In this document: positions 1 through 6,977 of the stretch, piece after piece
Layout: each line of letters opens with the position of its first letter
How positions within the stretch are numbered: position 1 is the first letter of the stretch
Origin: CAZUMW01 sp964621615
Lineage (GTDB): Bacteria; Desulfobacterota; WTBG01; CAIYCZ01; CAIRTM01
DNA length: 64,000 nucleotides
Direction: 5' to 3'
NCBI GenBank assembly: GCA_964621615.1
Contig: CAZUMW010000002.1
Location: 1-64,000 of the forward strand
Translations under genes and position numbers: made by a program
The notes under the pieces: model-generated
Database searches by the model: none
The model's input: the letters and a program-made list of their open reading frames with translations, nothing else
What the model was told of the DNA's origin: nothing

Positions 1-91
1 AAATTGAACATATGACCCTTGTAGGGGGTGTACGGTTTTATACCAACCCTAGCCTTAACCGGTTATTAACACATGTAGGGGAGGAAGCGCT

Positions 92-2026
92 ATGAAAAAA
101 GCAGTATGTATTATCGCGTGTATTTTTATGCTTGCGCCGGCAGCATTTGCCGAAACAAAATGCGACGTCTGGCTCGGCACCTGGGATGTTGTCAAAGAGG
201 ACGGCTCGACCTGCGTATGGGTGATCGATGAGATTGTGACGGGCACGTCCAGCAATATACCCTGTCAGGCCAAGGGAACGAGCACGCCGAGCGAAGGCGG
301 GGAGTCCACACCGTTTCAGATTATTACCGTTTCGTTTGCGCCGGGTTTCTTTTACACCGAGTCAAAACAGCTCGGGGAGGGTCAGCAAAACCACGAGCTT
401 GAGGTCAACGAAGCCGGGGATGCGTTTGTGAGCGGAACGCTCATAACCGATTATGATATTGTAAGCGGCACCAAGAGGGTAAGCGGCCCGCGCTGCGGCG
501 GCGTGTCCCCGAAATTTGTCTCGGCTGGCGACAATCAGACCGAAATCACCATTGCCGGTACCGAAACCTCCTTTGACAATGACACCGTCGTTACCATCGG
601 GTGTCCTGAAGTTACCCTGGTATCCTATCAGGTCGACAATGAAACAAAAATACGGGCCCTTATCGAAATCGCAGAAGATGCAGAGGATACAAGCTGCTCG
701 GTGTCGGCAGCAACCGGCGATGAGCAGATCCTGTGCAGCCTGGAGGTGCGGGGCGCCGGCAATCCGGAGCTGGTCAGCTGGTCCTATGAAACCGGCGGGA
801 TTGTCTCCTCATCACCAATCGTTTCAGGTGAGCGGGTGTATTTCGGCAGCGGCGACGGCAATGTCTACTGCCTTGATGCCGCAGCCGGTACCAAGCTCTG
901 GGAATATGCAGCCGGCAATGCCATACTGTCAAGCCCCGCGGTTTCCGGCGGCAAGGTGTACGTGGGCAGCAACGATAATAAGCTCTATTGCCTGAATGCG
1001 CTGGATGGAACCAAAATCTGGGAATTTGAAACGCAGGAGGCGGTACAGTCATCCCCGGCCGTCGTTGACGGGTATGTGTATGTGGGCGGCATGGATGACA
1101 ACGTCTATTGCCTGAATGCCGAAACAGGAGAGCAGGTGTGGTCCTATACCACACAGGCTGACGTGTTTTCAACGCCTGCGGTGGTAGACGGCAAGGTCTA
1201 TATCGGCGGGGTCGATTTTATACTTTACTGCCTTGACGCACAGACCGGTGAGCTGCAGTGGCAGTTTGAAACCGAAGGCGATATTCCGCCCTCGCCGGCA
1301 GTTGCTAACGGCCGCGTGTATTTCGGCAGCAAGGACAATTATTTTTATTGTGTGGATGCGGAAACCGGCCAGAAGCTCTGGGATTTCCAAACAGGAGACA
1401 TCGTGTTCGACTCACCCGCAGTGTATGAGGGGTTTGTCTATTTCGGCAGCCTGGATAAAAAGGTGTACTGCCTGAACGCGCAGACCGGAGCCTTTGCCTG
1501 GCAGTTTGAGGCAAGCGGCCTTATTCAAAGCTCGCCGGCGGTCACCGATGACTATGTGTATGTTGGAAGCAGCGATAAAAATGTATACTGCCTTGATTCC
1601 AGCAGAGGGACAAGAATCTGGAATTACAAGACAAATGACACGGTCGTCAGCTCACCTGCAGTCGTTGACGGTAAGGTGTATGTCGGCAGCTACGACAAGA
1701 CCTTCTACTGCCTGAATGCGCCCGATGATGAAGAGGAATCCTGGCCCATGTTCCGCTACAACCTCACCCGGACCGGGGCGGTTGTAGAAGAGCAGTGCCC
1801 GGTGGCGGCTGTTATGGGCGCTCAAAGCGAAGAAGTACAAACGCTTCGGCGCTTCCGCGATGAGGTGCTGGCGGGAAGCGTTATGGGTGATGCGCTCATT
1901 GATGCCTACACCCGCATAGGCCCCCGGCTGACCAAGGCCTGCAAAGAGCACCCCCGCTTTGCCGGTCTGTGCCGGTTTGCTGTCAATGCCGTAATGCCGC
2001 TGGTCGAGGCTGCGGTACCCCGATAA
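92..2026 (+). CDS. Secreted PQQ-type beta-propeller repeat protein with CFI-box-like C-terminus
   Basis: 644 residues. The start at 92 is supported by GGGGAGGA six bases upstream and a clean Sec signal peptide (about 1-20, cleavage after AFA). Residues about 21-130 are cysteine-containing and open with a GTWDVV lipocalin-like start; about 135-225 resemble an IPT/Ig-like module. From about 228 to 550 there are eight repeats of the type SSPAV..G.VYVGS.D..VYCL(N/D)..TG...W, each exactly 40 residues (120 bp), as in PQQ_2/YWTD-like outer-membrane propellers; each repeat has one Cys after the Tyr. The last 76 residues (from 569, CPVAAVMG...EVQTLRRFRDEVL) match the layout of the CFI-box C-terminal domain but lack the usual CFIATAAYGS start. 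Likely exported and structural or binding; no catalytic residues are recognised. Convergent with the DUF3750 gene, with a strong hairpin between them. Confidence 0.85.
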   Translation: MKKAVCIIACIFMLAPAAFAETKCDVWLGTWDVVKEDGSTCVWVIDEIVTGTSSNIPCQAKGTSTPSEGGESTPFQIITVSFAPGFFYTESKQLGEGQQNHELEVNEAGDAFVSGTLITDYDIVSGTKRVSGPRCGGVSPKFVSAGDNQTEITIAGTETSFDNDTVVTIGCPEVTLVSYQVDNETKIRALIEIAEDAEDTSCSVSAATGDEQILCSLEVRGAGNPELVSWSYETGGIVSSSPIVSGERVYFGSGDGNVYCLDAAAGTKLWEYAAGNAILSSPAVSGGKVYVGSNDNKLYCLNALDGTKIWEFETQEAVQSSPAVVDGYVYVGGMDDNVYCLNAETGEQVWSYTTQADVFSTPAVVDGKVYIGGVDFILYCLDAQTGELQWQFETEGDIPPSPAVANGRVYFGSKDNYFYCVDAETGQKLWDFQTGDIVFDSPAVYEGFVYFGSLDKKVYCLNAQTGAFAWQFEASGLIQSSPAVTDDYVYVGSSDKNVYCLDSSRGTRIWNYKTNDTVVSSPAVVDGKVYVGSYDKTFYCLNAPDDEEESWPMFRYNLTRTGAVVEEQCPVAAVMGAQSEEVQTLRRFRDEVLAGSVMGDALIDAYTRIGPRLTKACKEHPRFAGLCRFAVNAVMPLVEAAVPR

Positions 2027-2046
2027 ATTCACATACCGGTCAAACA

Positions 2047-2080
2047 CGGGCACCCCGGCACTATCGTACCGGGGTGCCCG
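2047..2080. terminator. Perfect 12-bp hairpin between convergent genes
   Basis: CGGGCACCCCGG at 2047-2058 pairs perfectly with 2069-2080 around a 10-base loop. On the plus strand it is followed by a T-rich but broken tract (CCTCCTCCTTGTTTGTG). It lies 21 bases past the propeller gene and is probably its terminator; the symmetric stem may also serve the converging minus-strand gene. Confidence 0.6.
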
Positions 2081-2123
2081 CCTCCTCCTTGTTTGTGTTC
2101 AAAAAAAGGGCGGCCCCTTCTTC

Positions 2124-2915
2124 TCAGCTGTCAATCCTGCCTAATAAATTCCCCACAGAGCCGATACCGGGCAAACAAACATCTGCGCTATAAAAGTCAA
2201 GCCGTACCGTGAGCCCCAGCAGGTTGATTTCCACCCCTTCCTGCTTTCCTGCCAGAATCCCGGCAAGACCAAAAAGTGAAACCTGATATCCTGATCCTGC
2301 AGGAGTCGGTGCGGTCAGCGCGCGGCCGAAAAAATCTTTACCGACAGCTGTTGCAGGCATCGTGACGGTAAGCCCGGGAACGGCCCGGGTAATGTATGCG
2401 GTAAAGGTGTTGCTGTTGGGTCCGGGCCAGAGGCGGTAGGTGTGCTTGTATGGGTAGCTTTCAACCGCCTCGTCGATTCCGGCAATTGCCCTTTCTGCTG
2501 CCGGGCCGCGCAGATCAAAAATCAGGCGCGGGGGCGAGCCCATCCAGTAGCGGTCCGGAATGCCGCAGGAGACTGACAGGGGTGAGCGGCCCTCCTCGGT
2601 AAAAAGCCATCCCTTTATCTGATATACCCGGTAGAGCGGGGCTTCGCGCTGTTTTGCGGCGATCCAGGTGTGCTCTGCAAACACTCCCCGTATGCCCCAG
2701 GCTCGTGCAGCGAATATTTGTACAACGGCGCCCGGATGCTCATCGGGTGCCGGCGAACGGCAGGCACGGCGCGTGTCATGAAAGGCGCGGTTTTTTGCCG
2801 CTGTGTCATTTATGTGCAGCGGGTGAACTAACAGCATAATAACCGGCCCTGTAAAAAAAAGGACCGCTATAGCTGCACCAGCCAGCAGAACAGGAATTTT
2901 TTTTAGCTGCCTCAC
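2124..2915 (-). CDS. DUF3750 family membrane-anchored protein
   Basis: 263 residues with one N-terminal transmembrane segment (about 8-31). The body holds the DUF3750-type pattern: VVQIFAARAWGIRGVFAEHTWIA near 65-88, a conserved H-T-W, then the PGPNSNTF motif near 164-171. The family is uncharacterised. The start is GTG (2913-2915) and forms a GTGA overlap with the stop of the upstream small secreted protein, so the two are probably translationally coupled. The C-terminal half (SLFGLAGILAGKQEGVEINLLGL) is hydrophobic and may associate with the membrane. Family assignment rests on motif memory; the function is unknown. Confidence 0.75.
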   Translation of the reverse strand: MRQLKKIPVLLAGAAIAVLFFTGPVIMLLVHPLHINDTAAKNRAFHDTRRACRSPAPDEHPGAVVQIFAARAWGIRGVFAEHTWIAAKQREAPLYRVYQIKGWLFTEEGRSPLSVSCGIPDRYWMGSPPRLIFDLRGPAAERAIAGIDEAVESYPYKHTYRLWPGPNSNTFTAYITRAVPGLTVTMPATAVGKDFFGRALTAPTPAGSGYQVSLFGLAGILAGKQEGVEINLLGLTVRLDFYSADVCLPGIGSVGNLLGRIDS

Positions 2916-3328
2916 GGCTCCCAGCCGGTTTCTTTAAGCACAAGGATCGCCGGGACCGGCAGCGGCAGAGACATGCCGGCACCGAAGCGCGCCCGGTAAT
3001 TGATGATTCCCCAGAACACGATATCACCCGGATAGTTGACCAGCCGCTCGGGAACAACCCCGGCACCGAACCCGTATCGATCATAGTCGCGGTAGAAGGA
3101 ATCATCGAGCAGATACACGCTGAAAAGATCTTCGCCGACAATATAATAGCACCTGCCGTCATAAAAACCGATGTGCTCGTCATCGGTCGCCCAGGAGATA
3201 ATTTTCCACACCGTCCCGTTAAGACCGATGAGCTTCGCTGCGAAGCAGCAGTGCGGAGACAGCCCGGCGGCTGATATGGTAAAAAGAAGAAAAGTAAATA
3301 TGATAAAAGTACGGCGTTTTATCATCAT
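2912..3328 (-). CDS. Small secreted protein of unknown function
   Basis: About 138 residues starting MMIKRRTFIIFTFLLF. The start at 3328 is chosen because GGAG lies six bases upstream (CCGGAGAAAAACATG) and because a classic Sec signal peptide follows (cleavage near CCFA-A). The mature part is aromatic- and Tyr-rich (GFYDGRCYYIV, DSFYRDYDRYGFG) and ends in a Pro/Leu-rich stretch. I do not recognise the family. The open frame continues upstream without a stop into the truncated iorB remnant, so an automatic caller would merge the two into a false 394-residue fusion. The gene overlaps the start of the DUF3750 gene by four bases, suggesting a shared transcript and perhaps a shared role at the envelope. 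Confidence 0.65.
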   Translation of the reverse strand: MMIKRRTFIIFTFLLFTISAAGLSPHCCFAAKLIGLNGTVWKIISWATDDEHIGFYDGRCYYIVGEDLFSVYLLDDSFYRDYDRYGFGAGVVPERLVNYPGDIVFWGIINYRARFGAGMSLPLPVPAILVLKETGWEP

Positions 3329-3346
3329 GTTTTTCTCCGGCAACAT

Positions 3347-4069
3347 CATGCAAACGAATGTCTGCTCAGGGGAAGGCTTCGGATTCGCGTGCCGGATCGA
3401 GGCATAGAGCATATCATCAACAACGACATCGGTCGCGTAGACAGCGCTTCCTGAAAGGTGATCGGCAGCGTCAAGCCGCGGGCGAGAGGTGCCGACGATT
3501 GTGAAATCGGCAGGGTCTTTGAGCTGCGGCTTTTCCGGCATGGGAAGGGTGCCTGCTTCCGCGGCAAGCTCACCGTACCCCAGGGATCCCTTCTCCGGAT
3601 GCGTCACATAGCCGTTTTCCGCCTGCAGGCTGTCAACGGAAACGCCCCATCGCTGAGCTGCAGCACTCAGGAGCATCTGTTTTGCCGCAGCACCTATCTC
3701 CCGGAGCGGCGTGTAGTGTGTCTGGGTGGACATGCTGCCCACCGTCATCGGAAACCAGGAGATATCATAGGGCTCCAGCTCAGGGCGCAGCTCGATGGAA
3801 ATGGTGCTCCAGTCCGCTTCGAGCTCTTCTGCCACAATCTGGGCAAAGCCGGTTGCAATGCCCTGCCCCATTTCGGCCCGGGCACAGACGATTGTAATTT
3901 TACCGCTTTCGGAAATATTCAAAAACACCGTCACCTGCTGGCCGCTTACGGTCTGTTCCTCCGGAGATCCTTTTGCAAACAATGGCTCCAGGCGGTAGCC
4001 GAGCGTCAGGCCGGTCAGTCCCGCAAGCGATGTTTTTAAAAACGTTCGGCGGGTCATCGAAACCTTCAT
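3347..4069 (-). pseudogene. iorB: Truncated iorB-like molybdopterin subunit (first third only)
   Basis: Begins MKVSMTRRTFLKTSLAG, a twin-arginine signal, followed by xanthine-dehydrogenase-family molybdopterin-binding sequence typical of isoquinoline 1-oxidoreductase beta subunits: CARAEMGQGIATGFAQIVAEEL near residues 62-82 and the GSMSTQTHYTPLREIGAAAKQML stretch. Similarity runs to DDMLYASIRHA and then stops. Full-length members are about 700 residues; only about 230 survive here, so the Mo-cofactor domains are missing. The frame then runs straight into the unrelated small secreted protein. The start overlaps the stop of the iorA stub, as in an intact iorAB operon. I regard it as a decaying remnant; expression of the fragment cannot be excluded. 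Confidence 0.75.
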
Positions 4070-4164
4070 GTCTTGTCGCCCTCCCGCAGCACCCACAAGA
4101 GGAGCTTTTGCGGGTCTACATCTACGGTGCAGGTTTTTCCGTTTATGCGCAGTGAATATTGCAT
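4066..4164 (-). pseudogene. iorA: Stub of iorA-like [2Fe-2S] subunit
   Basis: A 32-codon frame beginning MQYSLRINGKTCTVDVDPQ and continuing LLLWVLREGDKT before a stop. This is the exact N-terminal signature of the small [2Fe-2S] subunit of xanthine-dehydrogenase-type oxidoreductases (about 150 residues in full). Everything after the first 28 or so residues, including all eight cluster-binding cysteines, is absent. The iorB remnant starts four bases inside the stop, so an internal deletion appears to have joined the 5' end of iorA to the original iorA/iorB junction. Confidence 0.7.
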
Positions 4165-4491
4165 AAGATCACCCGTCCATATTAATAGTACGAATCCGGA
4201 ATGTTTACGGTTTAAACCAGTACCATATATAATCTTTAAGCACAAGAATGAACAAAGTCGATATGAATAAAGCATTTGATTTTTTCCGGCAAAAAAATTA
4301 CATTCTTATTCGTAGACGGCTCACCAGAGTACAAAAACTGCAGAAACGGTTAAATCACTGATCAAGATTCAAGGATTTGCCATGAATTGTGATTGGGCAA
4401 TAGTGCTTAATCCCACTGAATTTGCCCGGTCAAATTCGGGAGATCAGGCAGCAATAGGGTACGTTGGTACATTATAAACAGGCGAGTGTCC
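4165..4491. other. Non-coding gap upstream of divergent genes
   Basis: About 330 bases, AT-rich, between the iorA stub (minus) and the next plus-strand gene. I see no convincing tRNA, terminator or repeat. It presumably holds the old iorAB promoter and the promoter of the gene at 4492, but I cannot pick either with confidence. Confidence 0.4.
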
Positions 4492-5085
4492 ATGAATGAA
4501 GCAAAACTGATTGAGAAGCTGAAAACAATCGAAGCCATTTTTGCCGAGTCCCCGTTTGAAGGTGAACGCATTGCCGCCGACCGTGCAAAGCAGCGGATTA
4601 TGGAGCGGCTGAAACAGTGGGAGCAGGAAGACCCGCCGGTGGAGTTCAAGTTCTCTATGGGCGACATGTGGGCGCGCAAGGTGTTTATTGCATTGCTTCG
4701 ACGATACGGAATTAAACCCTACCGGTATTCAGGCCAGCGGTATACAACGGTTATGGCAAAACTGTCCAAACGATTTGTCAATGAAACGCTCTGGCCCGAG
4801 TTTCAGGAAATCTCCGAAGTGCTGCAGGGATATCTTGCCGAGGTGACCGATCGGGTGGTCTCTCAGGTGTTCCATGCCGACAGCTCGGAAGCCGCAGTTG
4901 TGAAAAAGCCGGGGCAGCTGCCGCTTATACCGGATGGTGAACCTGCAGCGTCCCGGTCCCAAAACACAGAAGACCACTCTCCCGGGCCTGCCCCCGCAAC
5001 CGGCTTAAACAAAGCAGCGGGCGCACAATCAGACCGTACCCGTTCAAAGAAAAAGAAAAAACGGAAAAAAGGAAAACGAAAATAA
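4492..5085 (+). CDS. Uncharacterised protein with Lys/Arg-rich tail
   Basis: 197 residues from ATG 4492 (a GTG two codons earlier is possible). The N-terminal third is helical and charged (LIEKLKTIEAIFAESPFEGE..AADRAKQRIMERL), resembling the first helices of DUF2786-type proteins. It is followed by a conserved-looking block (WARKVFIALLRRYGIKPYRY, then TTVMAKLSKRFVNETLWPEF). The last 35 residues are low-complexity and end in a run of Lys/Arg, suggesting nucleic-acid binding. I have seen similar proteins annotated only as hypothetical. The gene stands alone, 186 bases from the convergent VapC gene. Confidence 0.6.
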   Translation: MNEAKLIEKLKTIEAIFAESPFEGERIAADRAKQRIMERLKQWEQEDPPVEFKFSMGDMWARKVFIALLRRYGIKPYRYSGQRYTTVMAKLSKRFVNETLWPEFQEISEVLQGYLAEVTDRVVSQVFHADSSEAAVVKKPGQLPLIPDGEPAASRSQNTEDHSPGPAPATGLNKAAGAQSDRTRSKKKKKRKKGKRK

Positions 5086-5271
5086 ACAATGGGAACAATA
5101 GCGCATTTGCCTGTTGAGTCCATTAGCCATTTTTTCCCGTTGACCCGGCTTAAATTTTTTATAGTTTTAAAAACCACCCAGGCTTTTCATGGCACAACTG
5201 AATATTAAATCACTTCACCTTTCCCCTCCACCGACAGGTGATCCTTTTCATCGGGAAAACCAGAAAGTTTT

Positions 5272-5688
5272 TCAAATCGGCACCACAGAAATGTTTAATT
5301 TCTTTAAAGCAGTACGTAAATTACGGTCAAAGGTCAGCACGGATCCATCTTTTATGGTTTTAGCCAGCGATACAATAACAGCATCACCAAAATCGCTCAT
5401 CGTTCCCGGCCACACATCTAAAACCGTTTCAAAATTCACTTCATGAAGAATTTCTATTCCCGGAGTAGCCAGAAAATCGGCCGCCATATCGGCGATTTTT
5501 TTTCTCTCGAACCCATAAATTTTATCCATAACATAGATAAATTCTGTGAGGACATTCTGCGGACAGAAAATGAGTGTCCGGAGATTTGCGGCGTTGTCAA
5601 AAACCCGTGCAACTTTTTCCTGCTGAGGTGGATTGCGGTCTGTTACGAAAGATATGAGTGCATTAGTATCTATGATCACCTTTTTCAT
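5272..5688 (-). CDS. PIN-domain toxin (VapC-like)
   Basis: 138 residues. PIN-fold ribonuclease signature: IIDTNALISF with D7 at the start, LTEF (Glu about 49), FGDAVIVSLA (Asp about 98) and TFDRNL (Asp about 119), which together would form the acidic Mg-binding site. It belongs with the COG1569-type PIN toxins by look. The start overlaps the upstream antitoxin stop by four bases (ATGA at 5685-5688), typical of VapBC operons. The likely role is cleavage of specific RNA when antitoxin is lost. The C-terminus is complete. Confidence 0.85.
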   Translation of the reverse strand: MKKVIIDTNALISFVTDRNPPQQEKVARVFDNAANLRTLIFCPQNVLTEFIYVMDKIYGFERKKIADMAADFLATPGIEILHEVNFETVLDVWPGTMSDFGDAVIVSLAKTIKDGSVLTFDRNLRTALKKLNISVVPI

Positions 5689-5918
5689 TCGAATTTCTTG
5701 GCCCTTTTTTCCCTGGCAGCAGCAATGTCTTCGGATATATTGCCTCTTCCGGTCTTGAAACTGTTGCGATAGTCCAAAAATGGTTTTTTAACCGGTGTAA
5801 CGATGACCCGCCCTTTATCGACTGTCCAATCAAGCGTGTCATGTATCGACAGCTTAAGGCTTTTGCGTATGGCCTTTGGGATAGTGGTTTGAAACTTCGA
5901 AGTAATTGCTGATTTCAT
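5685..5918 (-). CDS. AbrB/MazE-type antitoxin (VapB-like)
   Basis: 77 residues. It opens with the swapped-hairpin AbrB DNA-binding motif (SAITSKFQTTIPKAIRKSLKL), and the C-terminal part (KTGRGNISEDIAAAREKR) is the usual flexible toxin-binding tail. AAAAGGATTACGAT precedes the ATG, giving a good ribosome site. It would neutralise the adjacent PIN toxin and repress its own promoter, for which a palindrome lies directly upstream (5944-5967). Confidence 0.85.
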   Translation of the reverse strand: MKSAITSKFQTTIPKAIRKSLKLSIHDTLDWTVDKGRVIVTPVKKPFLDYRNSFKTGRGNISEDIAAAREKRAKKFE

Positions 5919-5943
5919 ATCGTAATCCTTTTGAAAGTTTTTC

Positions 5944-5982
5944 CTTACAAAAAAATTATATTGTAAGAAAAAAGAAAGTCAA
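5944..5982 (-). promoter_or_regulatory. vapBC promoter with palindromic operator
   Basis: On the minus strand: TTGACT (5982-5977), a 16-base spacer, and a perfect TATAAT (5960-5955), 37 bases before the vapB start. An inverted repeat CTTACAA...TTGTAAG (5944-5950 and 5961-5967, extendable to nine of ten matched bases) straddles the -10 box. This is what autorepression by an AbrB-type antitoxin would need. Promoter and repeat are seen directly; their use is inferred. Confidence 0.65.
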
Positions 5983-6063
5983 CCCGGAAACAACAATATC
6001 GTAAATCCCTCGCCCGCCCGCTATCTATTGCGCTAAATAAAAAACGCCTTGTTTAAAATTGTT

Positions 6064-6957
6064 TCACCACACCCTGTTTTCAGAATCGCTGTCCCGCATA
6101 TGCCAGTGGCCGGTCAGCTCAAACCACAGGAGCAGCGGCCCGTATCCGTTTGCATCCCGGTAGCGCTCCTGTAAAAAACCTTTTATGCCGGCCTTGTCGA
6201 CACCCCACAGGTCCCGGCATCGGCGCTGTACATAGGCATCGATAGTAAACCCGGCAGGCTTACCGTAGATCATCGCCAGGTAATTAAGGGATGCCGGCCC
6301 GAGGCCCGGCAGCTTTTTCAGCTCATCATAAAACTGAACCCCGCTCAGCGCTTTCCATCCGTCGGCAGAAAACAGACGGGGATTGTTTCGGGCGGTTTTT
6401 GCCAGCTTTAGAATGTACCCGGCCCGATAGCCGCACCCGGTTTTCTTCTGCAGGGTATGCTCTTTTTTGCGGTACACCTGTTCGGGACCGGGAAACACCC
6501 GGTGCCCGGCGGCATCCGAGCCGCACAGCTCGATAAAGGATTCGGTCATGGCGATGGTTCTGTCAAAAGTGGTGTTTGTTGCAAAAACAGCCTTGCAGCA
6601 GTCCTCAAACAACGTGCAGGAGCGAAGAAACCGCCCCAGCCCATTTCGCGGGATCCAGCGCCACGCCGGGTTCTTTTTTGTTTCCCGGTAAAAGGGTGCG
6701 GTATCAATGTCAAGAGACAGGCAGGTGTTCACTGCATAAAGGGCCGCCTGCCGGGATCCGGCTGCCGCCCGCCAGAAGCACCTGCCGTCCCGGCAGATAA
6801 TTTCAGCGATTCCTTTTCCCTGCGGCACATTAAAGGGTATTTTCAGATAGGGCGGTGCGGTGTTGGCATAGACCGGCTTCAGCGCATACCATCCGTGAGA
6901 CAGAATGACGGCTTTCAGCTCTTTGGGTTGTATGGGAAGGGGAGTTGTTCCGGCCAT
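6064..6957 (-). CDS. HhH-GPD family DNA glycosylase
   Basis: 297 residues. The helix-hairpin-helix is at LKKLPGLGPASLNYLAM (about 212-228) and the GPD-type catalytic stretch follows at GFTIDAYVQRRC, with Asp as the expected catalytic acid. The N-terminal half (FKIPFNVPQGKG-like strands, CxxxCF) fits the OGG1/AlkA-style fold. There is no C-terminal four-cysteine iron-sulfur motif, so it is not MutY/Nth-like. It likely removes damaged bases (8-oxoguanine or alkylated bases). It starts 20 bases after the hsdR stop, on the same strand, and could be read through from the defence operon, but that may be chance. Confidence 0.75.
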   Translation of the reverse strand: MAGTTPLPIQPKELKAVILSHGWYALKPVYANTAPPYLKIPFNVPQGKGIAEIICRDGRCFWRAAAGSRQAALYAVNTCLSLDIDTAPFYRETKKNPAWRWIPRNGLGRFLRSCTLFEDCCKAVFATNTTFDRTIAMTESFIELCGSDAAGHRVFPGPEQVYRKKEHTLQKKTGCGYRAGYILKLAKTARNNPRLFSADGWKALSGVQFYDELKKLPGLGPASLNYLAMIYGKPAGFTIDAYVQRRCRDLWGVDKAGIKGFLQERYRDANGYGPLLLWFELTGHWHMRDSDSENRVW

Positions 6958-6977
6958 GCTTCATTAGGCAATAATTA

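Noticed and set aside
2912..4096. A single 394-residue open frame that could be called a fused oxidoreductase
   Set aside because: The first part is a truncated iorB with a Tat signal and the second part has its own ribosome site and Sec signal peptide; they are separate genes read in the same frame by chance after a deletion.
4381..4450. A tRNA-like T-arm (GGTCAAATTC)
   Set aside because: The surrounding bases do not form an acceptor stem or anticodon arm of normal length.
6064..6957. MutY/Nth-type iron-sulfur glycosylase
   Set aside because: The C-terminal four-cysteine cluster motif is missing, although the HhH-GPD core is present.
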